The notes beneath the pieces were generated by a model. That model was not told where the DNA came from. It saw nothing but the letters and a program-made list of their open reading frames with translations, and made no database searches. This document shows, piece by piece, positions 1 to 8,817 of a stretch of DNA of 64,000 nt (its first letter is position 1; every line of letters begins with the position of its first letter). The stretch covers positions 1 through 64,000 of the forward strand of contig NZ_DATAGQ010000120.1 in assembly GCF_036263595.1 (NCBI RefSeq), in the 5' to 3' direction. The position numbers and the translations under genes are program-made. Source of the DNA: Geminicoccus sp036263595 (lineage in GTDB: Bacteria > Pseudomonadota > Alphaproteobacteria > Geminicoccales > Geminicoccaceae).

Positions 1-2070
1 CGATTCCCTGATCCGGAACAGCACCTGGTCGGTGCGGCCGGGCCCGACGAAGCTGCCGCCCTGCACCTCGACCTCCCCGATCCGCAGAGTGAGCCCGTTG
101 CCGGTGACCGGGAAGGCCCTGGGCGAGCTGGCCACGATGTCGATGAGGGCGACCTGTCGTCCGTCCCGGTCGCTGCCGATGCTGCGCTGGAACGTGATCT
201 CGTTCTCCTCGTCGGGCATGGCCGCCTGCTGCAGCGTCTGGGCCTGGGCTGCCATGCGCAGGCTAGGTGCTGCCGCCGCGGCTATGCTGGTTGTCCCTGG
301 CGGGTAGGCGGCAGGTGCGCGCGAGAGGCGGAGGTCGGCGACATAGGCCACGCCGCGGCTCTGCTTGCCGAACGAGAACTCGATGCTCCGCACCCGCTCC
401 AGGTCGACGCCGCGGAAGATGCTGGTGGGAATGCGCAGCCCGTCCAGCACTGGATGACGAACGAAATAGTAGCCCTCGAAGTCGACGCCGCCCGGCGCAT
501 AGACACTGCCGTAGCCAGCCACCGACACAGGCGTGGAGCGACGGCCGCCGATATCGATCAGCCGGATCTCTCCGTCGAGTTCGACATTGTCCTTGATCGG
601 CGGATTCTCATAGCAGTCGGGATAGGCCAGCTCGCCGCCGCAACCGACGCTCATCCGCACCTCGAGGCTCGAATAGATGCGGGCGTTGACCGACTGACCG
701 GCCTTGGCGAACGTCACGACGGCTCTGGACGGCTTGGCCGGCGTCGCATTGCGCCACGACAGCGCCAGGCCGCTGATCTCGTGGTCGGGGATCGTGACGG
801 GCTTGGCCTGCATCCGCGTCAGCTTGTGGGCCACGCCCACCTTGCTGCGCAGACTCGTGGCCTGGAACCGTTCCAGCACCTTGCTCACGCTCGCATCCGG
901 GGAGGACGACCAGGCCTGGGTATAGCGCGTGAGGTTGCGGAATGGCTCGGCCGGCTGGTGCGTGCTGTCCAGGAGCCGCGCGAAGACCGGATTGGCGTTG
1001 CGACCGACGGTCGCGCGGAAGAAGCCCATGACAGGGGCCACCGCCGTCTCACGCTGTTTGGCGGAGCCGACCGTCTGCCCGAACAGTGGAGCATGGCCAA
1101 CGCAGCCGGAGGAATCGGACTCCTGCCACTCGGTGTTGTAGAAGTTGTGGTTGGCGCCCCAGACCGTGAAGGCTGCCTTGAACGCCTTGGTCGTCTCCCG
1201 GTCCGACTGCATGGCGCGCTCGAAGAACCGCAGCCCTTCCAGGTCGGACACGTCGCCGTCGCACAGCGGCAGAAGCACCGTGTACGCGAGGTTCAGCGGA
1301 CGCGGCTGGTTCTCCTGGAAGTCGGTCGGGGCGATCGCAAACAGGCCGCGCACCAGCGTGTTGGTGGGCAGGCGCCGGGCCCAGGGCTCCGTCTTGTCGC
1401 GGAGCAGCTCAACGGCGGCAACGATGCCATCGCCGCCACGTGAGTGGCCCAGCATACCGATATTGGCGAAGTCGAGCTGGCCGCGCAGGTTGAAGCCGAT
1501 CGTGCTGGGCGCACCACCAGCGCGGCTCCACTGGCCGAGCTTCTCGAGGTGCCGCAGGATCAGCCTGCCGCGGCGAAGGATCAATCCGGGGTCGTCAAAG
1601 CTGTCGGGGGCCGCGTTCACGCCGCGATTGGCGTTGATGGAGACGACCACGTAGCCCCACTCCGCCAGGCGCTGCGCCAGGTAGCGATAGCCCAGGTGGC
1701 TGGGGGCCTGGACATAGCCCTTAGGGCAGCGTCCGTCATATGTGTACGAAGTATCATCATCCACCCGGATCTTGCGGGTGCGATCATACCGTCCACAGGT
1801 AGAATGGTTCCCGTGGAGAAAGACGAGAAGCGGGCGCGGCACGCTGACCGGTGCGTTCTTGGGGTACCAGACGGCCGCCGCCAGATCGGTCTTCAGCTCG
1901 TCGGACAACTCCCTGTCGAGCTTGGCAGGCAAGGCATAGCTGCCTTCGCCGACGACATACGGCCCGCGTCTCGTCGGATCGGGCGCCGTACCGGCATGGG
2001 CCGATCCCATGGCGATCAGCATGATCGCCGTCAGCATCAGCCAACGCGTAACTCTGACCGTCAGCACCAT
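1..2070 (-). CDS. secreted alpha/beta hydrolase, 3' end outside window
   Basis: Reading the minus strand from an ATG at 2070 gives 690 codons without a stop, running off the left edge, so the C-terminus is missing. GGGGG just upstream is a good ribosome site. Residues 1-23 form a signal peptide (hydrophobic stretch, then SAHA). An LVFLHGN strand near residue 78 is the usual oxyanion-side motif. The nucleophile elbow GHSRGG places Ser at 210, and NHNFYN places the likely catalytic His at 308. This is the arrangement of esterase/dienelactone-hydrolase-like alpha/beta hydrolases. After about residue 360 come more than 300 residues of beta-rich sequence that I cannot assign, possibly accessory carbohydrate- or ester-binding domains. 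The substrate is unknown; a polymer or ester outside the cytoplasm is an inference from the signal peptide. Confidence 0.8.
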   Translation of the reverse strand, partial: MVLTVRVTRWLMLTAIMLIAMGSAHAGTAPDPTRRGPYVVGEGSYALPAKLDRELSDELKTDLAAAVWYPKNAPVSVPRPLLVFLHGNHSTCGRYDRTRKIRVDDDTSYTYDGRCPKGYVQAPSHLGYRYLAQRLAEWGYVVVSINANRGVNAAPDSFDDPGLILRRGRLILRHLEKLGQWSRAGGAPSTIGFNLRGQLDFANIGMLGHSRGGDGIVAAVELLRDKTEPWARRLPTNTLVRGLFAIAPTDFQENQPRPLNLAYTVLLPLCDGDVSDLEGLRFFERAMQSDRETTKAFKAAFTVWGANHNFYNTEWQESDSSGCVGHAPLFGQTVGSAKQRETAVAPVMGFFRATVGRNANPVFARLLDSTHQPAEPFRNLTRYTQAWSSSPDASVSKVLERFQATSLRSKVGVAHKLTRMQAKPVTIPDHEISGLALSWRNATPAKPSRAVVTFAKAGQSVNARIYSSLEVRMSVGCGGELAYPDCYENPPIKDNVELDGEIRLIDIGGRRSTPVSVAGYGSVYAPGGVDFEGYYFVRHPVLDGLRIPTSIFRGVDLERVRSIEFSFGKQSRGVAYVADLRLSRAPAAYPPGTTSIAAAAAPSLRMAAQAQTLQQAAMPDEENEITFQRSIGSDRDGRQVALIDIVASSPRAFPVTGNGLTLRIGEVEVQGGSFVGPGRTDQVLFRIRES

Positions 2071-2232
2071 TTCCCCCAAGCACAGATCTACACAAGGCGA
2101 AGCGGATGACCGCTTCGGGATGCCGATGATGGCGCAGGGTGGATCGCCTCTGCCGCTGCGCCTGTCAAATCCAAGTTTACCAATGTTTCATGATTCTGCT
2201 GCGGGGGCAGCATCCATGCCGCACCGGACGCA

Positions 2233-3744
2233 TCAGGAGGTTGCAGGAGGCCAGCGCTTCTTCGCGTCCAGATCATCAAGGACGAGATGGCTGCGGACAT
2301 AGCTGGTGGTAGCGTCGACGACCGGCTGATGATCCCAGGAGGTCCAGGCACCCTGGCGCATGGCTGCATCGACCAGCCTCCGCCGTTTCTGGCTGGCTAT
2401 GACCTGCGCGCGGAGTGCATGCGGATCGGCATGGCGGGCCAACTCCGCCTGGAACTGTCGCACCAGATCCTGGTGCTCAGGCAGATGCGCCAGGTTGAAC
2501 TGCTCATGAGGATCGGCTGCAACATCGTAGAGCTGGTCCGGGTCCGGCAAGGACGACACGAACTTCCACCGGTTGCGGCGGATCATGAACAGGGGTGCGA
2601 TCGCGCCCTCGGCCAGATACTCGCCGATCGCCTCGTCATGGCCATCGCTGCTGCCGGTCAGATGTGGCATCAGCGACCGGCCATCCAATGGTGCTGCATG
2701 GCGGGGCCCTGTCTCCGAGATGTCGATCAGCGTGGGCAGGACATCGACCAGCGAGACCACCTCAGGCACATGCCGCGGACCGAACAGGAAGGGGGCATGG
2801 ACAAGGAGAGGGACTTTCGACGAGGGGTCGAACCAGCTCATCTTGTACCAGAGGCCACGCTCGCCGAGCATGTCGCCATGGTCGGAGGTGAAGACGATCA
2901 CCGTCCGCTCGGCCCGGCCGGTTTCCTCCAATGCCCGGAGGATCAGACGGAGCTGCTCGTCGACATAGGTGATCGATGCGTAGTAGCTGCGCCGGGCACG
3001 ACGGACCATGTCCTCGGTGATCTCGAACTCGTCCATGGCCGATACGTGCCGCAACCGTGCCGAATGAGGATCGAGTGGCACAGCCGCCGCGCTGATGGCC
3101 GGCAGATCGATAGCAGCAAGATCGTAGCGGTCGGCGAATTCCGGCCGCTGGACGTAGGGATCATGGGGGTGGGTCAGCGACACCATCATGAACATGGGCC
3201 GACCGTCATTGTCGCGCGCGGCATCGTAGATCTCGCGGCGCGCCGCCTGGACCACCTCCTCGTCATAGTCCAGCTGATTGGTTCGAAAGGCTGTGCCCGC
3301 ATCCCGGACGTTTACCATGTTGTGGTACCAGGACGGCCGGACCTCCGGCTGTTCCCAGTCCGGGGTCCACCCATAGTCCGACGGATAGATGTCGGTCGTC
3401 AGCCGTTTCTCGAACCCGTGGAGCTGGTCCGGACCGCAGAAATGGGTTTTGCCGGATAGAACGGTACGGTAGCCGGCTGCACGAAGATAATGGGCAATGG
3501 TCGGCAGGTCGGCCGGAAAATCGGCCGCGTTGTCATAGGCACCGATACGCGACGGCAGCGCTCCGGTGAGCATGGAAAAGCGGGATGGCGAGCAGAGGGG
3601 AGCATTGCAATAGTTGTTCTCGAACAGGACACCAGCTTCGGCCAAGCGCATGAGGGTCGGCGCCTGGACAACAGGATGGCCGTGCATCGGCAGCCATCGC
3701 ACCGCGAGTTGATCGACCTGGAAGAGGAGGATGTCCGGACGCAT
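2233..3744 (-). CDS. betC: choline-sulfatase (formylglycine-dependent sulfatase)
   Basis: A 503-residue sulfatase. DILLFQVDQL at the N-terminus carries the first metal ligand (Asp of VDQ). The signature CSPSR puts the formylglycine-precursor Cys at 51. The run around AYDNAADFPADLPT and the later LSGKTHFCGPDQLHGF strongly resemble BetC, which hydrolyses choline-O-sulfate to choline and sulfate. Length matches BetC (about 500-510). No signal peptide is present, as expected for the cytoplasmic enzyme. The usual partners (betA, betB, betI, choline transporter) are not adjacent. A related aryl- or alkyl-sulfatase cannot be fully excluded, but the choline-sulfatase subfamily fits best. Confidence 0.88.
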   Translation of the reverse strand: MRPDILLFQVDQLAVRWLPMHGHPVVQAPTLMRLAEAGVLFENNYCNAPLCSPSRFSMLTGALPSRIGAYDNAADFPADLPTIAHYLRAAGYRTVLSGKTHFCGPDQLHGFEKRLTTDIYPSDYGWTPDWEQPEVRPSWYHNMVNVRDAGTAFRTNQLDYDEEVVQAARREIYDAARDNDGRPMFMMVSLTHPHDPYVQRPEFADRYDLAAIDLPAISAAAVPLDPHSARLRHVSAMDEFEITEDMVRRARRSYYASITYVDEQLRLILRALEETGRAERTVIVFTSDHGDMLGERGLWYKMSWFDPSSKVPLLVHAPFLFGPRHVPEVVSLVDVLPTLIDISETGPRHAAPLDGRSLMPHLTGSSDGHDEAIGEYLAEGAIAPLFMIRRNRWKFVSSLPDPDQLYDVAADPHEQFNLAHLPEHQDLVRQFQAELARHADPHALRAQVIASQKRRRLVDAAMRQGAWTSWDHQPVVDATTSYVRSHLVLDDLDAKKRWPPATS

Positions 3745-3830
3745 GAGGGCTCACTAGGACAAGGATAGATCCCTCCTGCGGATGGCACATCGTTCGCAAC
3801 AGCGATACAGCGAGCGTAAGCTGGCGTACT

Positions 3831-4775
3831 TCATATTGCGTTGAGCAACTCGGTCGCGGCCGCGCGACCAGAGAGCCACGCAGCCTCTACGCGGGCACCG
3901 ATGCACCAGTCTCCAGCGGCGAAGAGCTTCAACTCGGGGTCCCGCAGGCAGGGTTCGTGCATGGGACGAGCCACCTTGCTGTGTGGCCAGAAGTGGGCGT
4001 GCTTCCAGCAGACCGGCGGCGGACGCCGACCGATCAGCAGGGCAAACTCGTCAAGCAGCAGATCCGCGACCTCGGTCGTGCCGCGCGTCCGGTGGATGGC
4101 CGAGAAGGCGGCCCGCGCGTGGATGGTCCAGGCCTCGGCCGCCTGTCTGCCGGGCTTGCTGTTGTTCCGCGCCGCAAACACAATCGGACCATCTCCGGGC
4201 TCGGTCACGTCGAAGTCGACGGGCACGCGGTCGGCGAAGATGGCCATCGCCGACCAGCATGGGTCCAGGCGGACCCGGTCCATCAGGTCATGCATCGGGT
4301 GGAACGCCAGGAGCCGCTGCGCGTCAGGTGCCGGTACACAGGTGACGACGGCGTCGAACCGGCCAAGAGATCGTCCGGCAGCACAAAGTTGCCATAGATG
4401 GCCGCTGCGCTTGATCTCCTCGACGCATTGCCCTGAGCAGACCGACAGGCCCTGCAATTGGGTGGCCGCGAGCGCGTCCATGCCGGGAACGCCGACATGG
4501 CGCGCGCGGGGGACCGGATCCGACGATACCGCTTCCCAGACAGCAGCGCGCCCTTCGGCAACCCACTGCTGCGCGATCCGCCGGAAGTCGGGATGCTGCA
4601 CGGTGAAGTACTGCGCGCCGACATCGAAGCTGGCGTCCTCAACCGACAGATGTGCCAGTCGTCCCCCTGGATAGCGGCCCTGGTCGAACACAGTTGGCAT
4701 CAGGCCGGCGTCCGCGAGCGAGCGGGCGCAGGCCGCTCCTGCCGTCCCAGCGCCGATGACCGCGATCTGCACCAT
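3831..4775 (-). CDS. renalase-like FAD/NAD(P)-dependent oxidoreductase
   Basis: 314 residues. The N-terminus IAVIGAGTAGAACA is a dinucleotide-binding GxGxxG fold for FAD. PGGRLAH near residue 38 is the conserved second FAD motif of the amine-oxidase/renalase superfamily, and DVGAQYFTV follows as in bacterial renalase-like proteins. The C-terminal LFAAGDWCIGARVEAAWLSGRAAA is the closing FAD-binding motif. ATG is preceded by GGGAG. Bacterial renalases oxidise unproductive dihydro-isomers of NAD(P)H; the actual substrate here is an inference from the family. The gene stands alone between betC and a coiled-coil gene, all on minus. Confidence 0.78.
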   Translation of the reverse strand: MVQIAVIGAGTAGAACARSLADAGLMPTVFDQGRYPGGRLAHLSVEDASFDVGAQYFTVQHPDFRRIAQQWVAEGRAAVWEAVSSDPVPRARHVGVPGMDALAATQLQGLSVCSGQCVEEIKRSGHLWQLCAAGRSLGRFDAVVTCVPAPDAQRLLAFHPMHDLMDRVRLDPCWSAMAIFADRVPVDFDVTEPGDGPIVFAARNNSKPGRQAAEAWTIHARAAFSAIHRTRGTTEVADLLLDEFALLIGRRPPPVCWKHAHFWPHSKVARPMHEPCLRDPELKLFAAGDWCIGARVEAAWLSGRAAATELLNAI

Positions 4776-4880
4776 CCCATCTCCCTAGCCACGATGGCAG
4801 CTTGGGGCGTCGCGGCGGCGATGGGAAGAAGCGATGCCTCGTACGGATAGCTAACGAGGACGATGCACCCAAATCGCCCG

Positions 4881-5345
4881 TCAGCTCGCCACGCGCTGCC
4901 CAGCTTGCGTGAAGGCGGCGAGATCCTCGACCACGCTGTCGAGCATGAACATGCCCCGCGCTTCGCCATAGTCGTAGAAGACGTCGTTCGGATCAGTCGA
5001 AACCTGACGCTTCAGCCGGTCGACCGCCAGGCGAAGAACGGTTTCGACAGCATCGAGCGATTTGTGAGGCGCCGAGATCAGCTGGTTCTCGGCTTCCTCG
5101 ATCTGCTGATCGATACGATCAACATCACGCTCGATCTCGCTGAGGCCGCACTGCTGCTCGGCCATGGACGCCTCCGCGACCATGTCCTCGATCTCCCTCG
5201 CCGACATCCCGGCCATCTTGAGCGGTTCGATTGCCCAGTCGGGAAGCACCGAACGCATGCGGTCCTGGCGCTCTATCAGCGCATCGCGCTTGCGATGGAG
5301 GTCATTGATCCGCCGGATGAGAAGCATGTTGTTCACGACAGTCAT
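4881..5345 (-). CDS. hypothetical coiled-coil protein
   Basis: 154 residues, rich in Glu/Gln/Arg/Asp with heptad-like runs from about residues 8 to 95 (for example ERDVDRIDQQIEEAENQLIS), so a largely alpha-helical coiled coil. No signal peptide, membrane segment or known catalytic motif. The C-terminal DVFYDYGEARGMFMLD is distinctive but unknown to me. Start is uncertain: ATG 5345, GTG 5336 and ATG 5327 are all in frame, with GAAGAG touching the first ATG and better spaced for the GTG. No function can be proposed. Confidence 0.65.
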   Translation of the reverse strand: MTVVNNMLLIRRINDLHRKRDALIERQDRMRSVLPDWAIEPLKMAGMSAREIEDMVAEASMAEQQCGLSEIERDVDRIDQQIEEAENQLISAPHKSLDAVETVLRLAVDRLKRQVSTDPNDVFYDYGEARGMFMLDSVVEDLAAFTQAGQRVAS

Positions 5346-5401
5346 CTCTTCGATGCCCCCAACGGTCGTTGTAGCGCCCTATAGGACGACTTGATGTTAC
5401 C

Positions 5402-5419
5402 TTGACCGAAGTGTGTCAA
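5402..5419. promoter_or_regulatory. AT-rich intergenic region with TTGAC inverted repeat
   Basis: The gap 5346-5696 contains no convincing gene. It is clearly more AT-rich (about 5385-5510) than its surroundings. TTGAC-N8-GTCAA at 5402-5419 is an inverted repeat. Read on minus its right arm gives TTGACA, a consensus -35 hexamer facing the coiled-coil gene, so the repeat could be an operator over that promoter. This is inference from sequence only. Confidence 0.3.
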
Positions 5420-5696
5420 CATTTCGAAATCCTCAATAACTATTGCCGCTGTTGCGTTAAAGATCCCTAAAATTTTGCTGATATATGAGTTTAAGATGTC
5501 CCGCTCGACCACCGACGATCATTTTCTGTAGGAGAATCAGGGCTTCTTGCGCTGATCCCGTTCCGGCGTTTCGCGCGTTAGGTGAACTTTTGTGAGGCTG
5601 GGTCCAGCGGCCAGGGTGGAACCGCCAATTCGGCGCTGGACGTGGAGCCGTCGAGACTCATATTTCTATGAGGTCCGCCGCTTCCTTGTTGCACTG

Positions 5697-6431
5697 ATGT
5701 CACATAAGAACTCGCCTTCTGGTCTGGGACTCGATCGTGCGGCCATGTCTCTGCCGAGGCAGCCTATCGGCCTGCGGCTCCGGAACTACCTGCTCGCCGG
5801 GATGATCGTCACGGCGCCCCTGCTCATCACGGCCTATGTCGTGTGGCAGGTGGTCGGGTTTTTCGACGGCTGGATGAACTCGATCCTTCCGGCGAAGTGG
5901 AATCCCGAAACCTATATGCCGTTCAGCCTTCCCGGCCTGGGGCTGCTGATGGCACTGGCGTTCCTGGTGCTGATCGGCTGGTCGACGGCCGGCCTGATCG
6001 GTCGAACCATTGTCCGCTGGGGTGAGCTGCTGCTCGCGCGCATGCCGATCGTCCGGTCGATCCACGCAACGCTCAAACAACTGTTCGAGACCTTGTTCGC
6101 GCAGCAGGCGAGGGCGTTTCGCGAAGTCGTCATGGTGGAGTTCCCGACCGAGGGCCAGTGGTCGGTGGGCTTTCTGACTGGCGACGCTCCGATGGCGCTT
6201 GGTGACGAACTCGAGGGGCCACACGCCTCGGTGTTCGTACCACTGACACCGAACCCAACCTCAGGCTTCATCGTCTTCGTACCCCGCAGCCGCATCAGGG
6301 TGCTGCCGATCAGCGTCGACGAAGCGTTCAAGCTCATCCTGTCTTTCGGGATCGTCGGGGGTGTCAAAACCGCCAAGCCTTCAGCCGCCGTCGAGGAGCC
6401 CGAGAGCGTCCGTGCGCCGGAAAACGTGTAG
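5697..6431 (+). CDS. DUF502 family membrane protein
   Basis: About 244 residues from ATG 5697; ATG 5745 (MSLPRQPIGL) is equally possible because neither has a strong ribosome site. The open frame extends up to 5592, but the added residues look non-coding. Two hydrophobic segments (LLAGMIVTAPLLITAYVVW and LPGLGLLMALAFLVLIGW) are followed by a conserved cytoplasmic part with MPIVRSIHATLKQ and FVPLTPNPTSGFIVFVP, the DUF502 signature. Function of the family is not established. The 3' end overlaps the convergent recG by 51 bases. Confidence 0.85.
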   Translation: MSHKNSPSGLGLDRAAMSLPRQPIGLRLRNYLLAGMIVTAPLLITAYVVWQVVGFFDGWMNSILPAKWNPETYMPFSLPGLGLLMALAFLVLIGWSTAGLIGRTIVRWGELLLARMPIVRSIHATLKQLFETLFAQQARAFREVVMVEFPTEGQWSVGFLTGDAPMALGDELEGPHASVFVPLTPNPTSGFIVFVPRSRIRVLPISVDEAFKLILSFGIVGGVKTAKPSAAVEEPESVRAPENV

Positions 6432-8447
6432 TAGAATGCGAAGCGCGCGCCCTTGCGGCGCGGTGAGCATAGGATCGTCGCCCAGCATGCGCCGGGCCGA
6501 GGACGCGGCGAGCGTGACGAGCTCGGCGTGACGAGCCAGGTCCGCCAGCTTGAACTCGGGCATGCCGCTCTGGCGATCTCCCAGGATCTCACCTGGCCCA
6601 CGCAGGGACAGGTCCTGCTCGGCCAGATAAAATCCGTCATCGCTTGCCCGCAGGGATGCGAGGCGCGCCTTGGCCATGGCGGAGATCGGGTTTCGCCACA
6701 GCAGGATGCACGCGGACGGCGTAGGTCCCCTGCCGACCCGGCCGCGCAGCTGATGTAGTTGCGCCAGCCCGAACTTCTCCGCCGCCTCGATGACGATCAG
6801 CGTCGCCTGCGGGACGTCTACGCCGACCTCGATCACTGTCGTCGCGAGGAGGAGAGGAGTGCGACCTTCGACGAAGTCGGCCATAGCGGCATTCTTTGCC
6901 ACTTCCTTGAGCCTGCCGTGGACCACGCCGACGGCGGTATCAAATCGCTCGCGAAGGGCCAGCACGCGCGCCTCCACTGCGGATCGGTCCTCCTCCTCTC
7001 CCATATCGATTGCCGGGCAGACCCAATAGATGCGCTCGCCACGCTCGAGCCTTCGCTGGACAGCCGCGTAGATCTCCTCGATCCGGTCCATCGGCACGGC
7101 TGCGGTGGCGATGGGCAGGCGCCCGGGCGGACGCTCCGCGATGATGCTGACCGCGATGTCGCCGTGCATGCTCATCGCGGCCGTCCGGGGGATCGGCGTC
7201 GCGGTCATCAGGAGCAGGTCCACTGCGCGGCCCTTCGAGCGAAGCGTGAGGCGCTGCCGGACCCCGAAGCGATGCTGTTCATCGACGACGGCCAGCGCCA
7301 GGTTGGTGAAGGCCGCCTCGTCCTTCAGCAGGGCATGCGTACCGACGACCAGGGCCGGTTCCCCGGAGCGCAGGCGTTCCAGGATCGCCGCGCGATCCTT
7401 GCCCTTGATGCGGGCGGCCAGCAGCAATGGGGCCAGCCCCATCGGCGCCAGCAATCTGCCCAGCCCAGCGGCGTGCTGTGTCGCCAGCACTTCCGTCGGC
7501 GCCATCAAAGCCGCCTGACAGCCAGCCTCATAGGCAGCCAGCATCGCGAGCAGCGCCACCAAGGTCTTGCCCGACCCGACATCCCCCTGCAGGAGTCTGA
7601 GCATCGGTGCCGGGGAAGCCATGTCGGCGACGACCTCATTGACCGCGCGTTCCTGATCGGACGTCAGTTGGAACGGCAGGGAGGCGATAAGCTGTCGTCG
7701 AAGCCTGCCGTCCCCTTGGGTGCTCCTGCCCGATGCCCTCTCGCGCGCGCGCCGGGCGATTGCAAGGCCCAGCTGGATCGACAGCAGCTCGTCCATTGCA
7801 AGGCGGGCACCTGCCGCTCGATCAGGAGCCGCATGGGCCAGACGCAGCGCTTCGTCGAACCGGGGCCACCCGGCGGCGCGCAGCAACCCGTCTTCCTGCC
7901 ACTCCTCAAGCAACGGGAGTTTCTTCAGGGCTCGCCGTACCAGGCCACGCAGGACGCCCTGGTGCAGACCCCCGATCGAGGGATAGACCGGAATCGGGAG
8001 ATCGGCCTCGGCGGGATCGAGCCTTTCCGGGTGAGCCATCTGCCAGCGGCCGTTGAATCGCTGCAGCCGGCCGTGGATCAGGAGGTCCCTGCCGACCGTG
8101 AACCGCTGCTCGAGCATGCTTCTTGGTGTCTTGAAGAACACCAGCTCGACGTCGCCGGCGGGACCCTCGGCGTGGATGCGGGTCGGGCGGGTCGGGATCA
8201 TGGTGTGCTGATGGGACAGGATCCGGACACGCAGCGTACGGGACCTGCCCTCGTCCTCGTCCGACAACGCCGCCATCGGGCGCGATTCGAGGAAGGAAGA
8301 GGGAAGATGCATGAGCAGATCGAGCACCACCGGATCGGCGGCCTGAAGGAGCCGGGCCAGGCGGCGCTCCAGGGCAGGTCCCACGCCTTGAAGGCCGCGC
8401 AAGGGCGCGAACAGAGGCAGGAGGATCGACGGGCGCTCATGTGGCAT
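6381..8447 (-). CDS. recG: ATP-dependent DNA helicase RecG
   Basis: About 688 residues. RecG remodels stalled replication forks and branch-migrates Holliday junctions. Residues 1-150 hold the wedge/OB part (LRGLQGVGPALERRL, then HGRLQRFNGRWQM). The helicase core follows: Walker A GDVGSGKT near residue 290, DEQHRFG motif II, TATPIPRT motif III, and the C-terminal motifs VIEVGVDVP and QLRGRVGRG. The start is uncertain: ATG 8447 (MPHERPSI) agrees best with homologues, and an in-frame GTG at 8507 adds 20 weakly conserved residues. It is transcribed away from sdhE-mfd, so two repair helicase genes lie back to back. Confidence 0.95.
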   Translation of the reverse strand: MPHERPSILLPLFAPLRGLQGVGPALERRLARLLQAADPVVLDLLMHLPSSFLESRPMAALSDEDEGRSRTLRVRILSHQHTMIPTRPTRIHAEGPAGDVELVFFKTPRSMLEQRFTVGRDLLIHGRLQRFNGRWQMAHPERLDPAEADLPIPVYPSIGGLHQGVLRGLVRRALKKLPLLEEWQEDGLLRAAGWPRFDEALRLAHAAPDRAAGARLAMDELLSIQLGLAIARRARERASGRSTQGDGRLRRQLIASLPFQLTSDQERAVNEVVADMASPAPMLRLLQGDVGSGKTLVALLAMLAAYEAGCQAALMAPTEVLATQHAAGLGRLLAPMGLAPLLLAARIKGKDRAAILERLRSGEPALVVGTHALLKDEAAFTNLALAVVDEQHRFGVRQRLTLRSKGRAVDLLLMTATPIPRTAAMSMHGDIAVSIIAERPPGRLPIATAAVPMDRIEEIYAAVQRRLERGERIYWVCPAIDMGEEEDRSAVEARVLALRERFDTAVGVVHGRLKEVAKNAAMADFVEGRTPLLLATTVIEVGVDVPQATLIVIEAAEKFGLAQLHQLRGRVGRGPTPSACILLWRNPISAMAKARLASLRASDDGFYLAEQDLSLRGPGEILGDRQSGMPEFKLADLARHAELVTLAASSARRMLGDDPMLTAPQGRALRILLHVFRRTDALGLLDGG

Positions 8448-8545
8448 GGCGACCGGCTGGTACGTGCCGTCCTTGGAACCGTCCCCCATCTCCGCTAGAC
8501 CGCACACCTCTTAGATCGCGACGACGCCCGCCCGGAGCGCTGCGA

Positions 8546-8812
8546 ATGACCGAGACCATCGAAGATCGCAAGAAGCGCTTGTTCTACCTCAGCCATCATC
8601 GGGGGCAGGTCGAGAACGACATCCTGCTGGGGCGCTTCGCCAGAGCCTACCTGCATCAGTTCGACGAGGCATCCCTGGACGCCTACGAGCGCTTCCTCGG
8701 CGAGGCCGACGTCGACATCTGGGCCTGGATCACCGGGATGCAGCCGCTTCCGCCAAGGCACGACAACGAGGTCTTCGCGTTGATCCGTGCCGAGGCACAA
8801 GGGAAAGCCTGA
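8546..8812 (+). CDS. sdhE: FAD assembly factor SdhE
   Basis: 88 residues. The core RKKRLFYLSHHRG...LLGRFA is the SdhE/YgfY motif (the RG-containing loop that promotes covalent flavinylation of succinate dehydrogenase SdhA), followed by the acidic stretch FDEASLDAYERFL and DIWAWITG typical of the family. The start ATG 8546 has GGAG eight bases upstream; the longer reading frame is rejected because homology begins here. It ends 5 bases before mfd, so the two are probably co-transcribed, an order common in alphaproteobacteria. Confidence 0.92.
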   Translation: MTETIEDRKKRLFYLSHHRGQVENDILLGRFARAYLHQFDEASLDAYERFLGEADVDIWAWITGMQPLPPRHDNEVFALIRAEAQGKA

Positions 8813-8817
8813 TCCTG

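Noticed and set aside
454..1443. A 329-codon plus-strand frame at the left edge
   Set aside because: The minus strand here encodes the secreted hydrolase with signal peptide and catalytic motifs; the plus frame is its shadow.
5592..5696. Extra 35 N-terminal residues for the DUF502 protein
   Set aside because: Arg/Trp-rich stretch unlike the family, no ribosome site; start placed at 5697 or 5745.
6759..8498. A 579-codon plus-strand frame across recG
   Set aside because: Antisense shadow of recG, with Gln/His/Arg-rich composition typical of GC-rich reverse frames.
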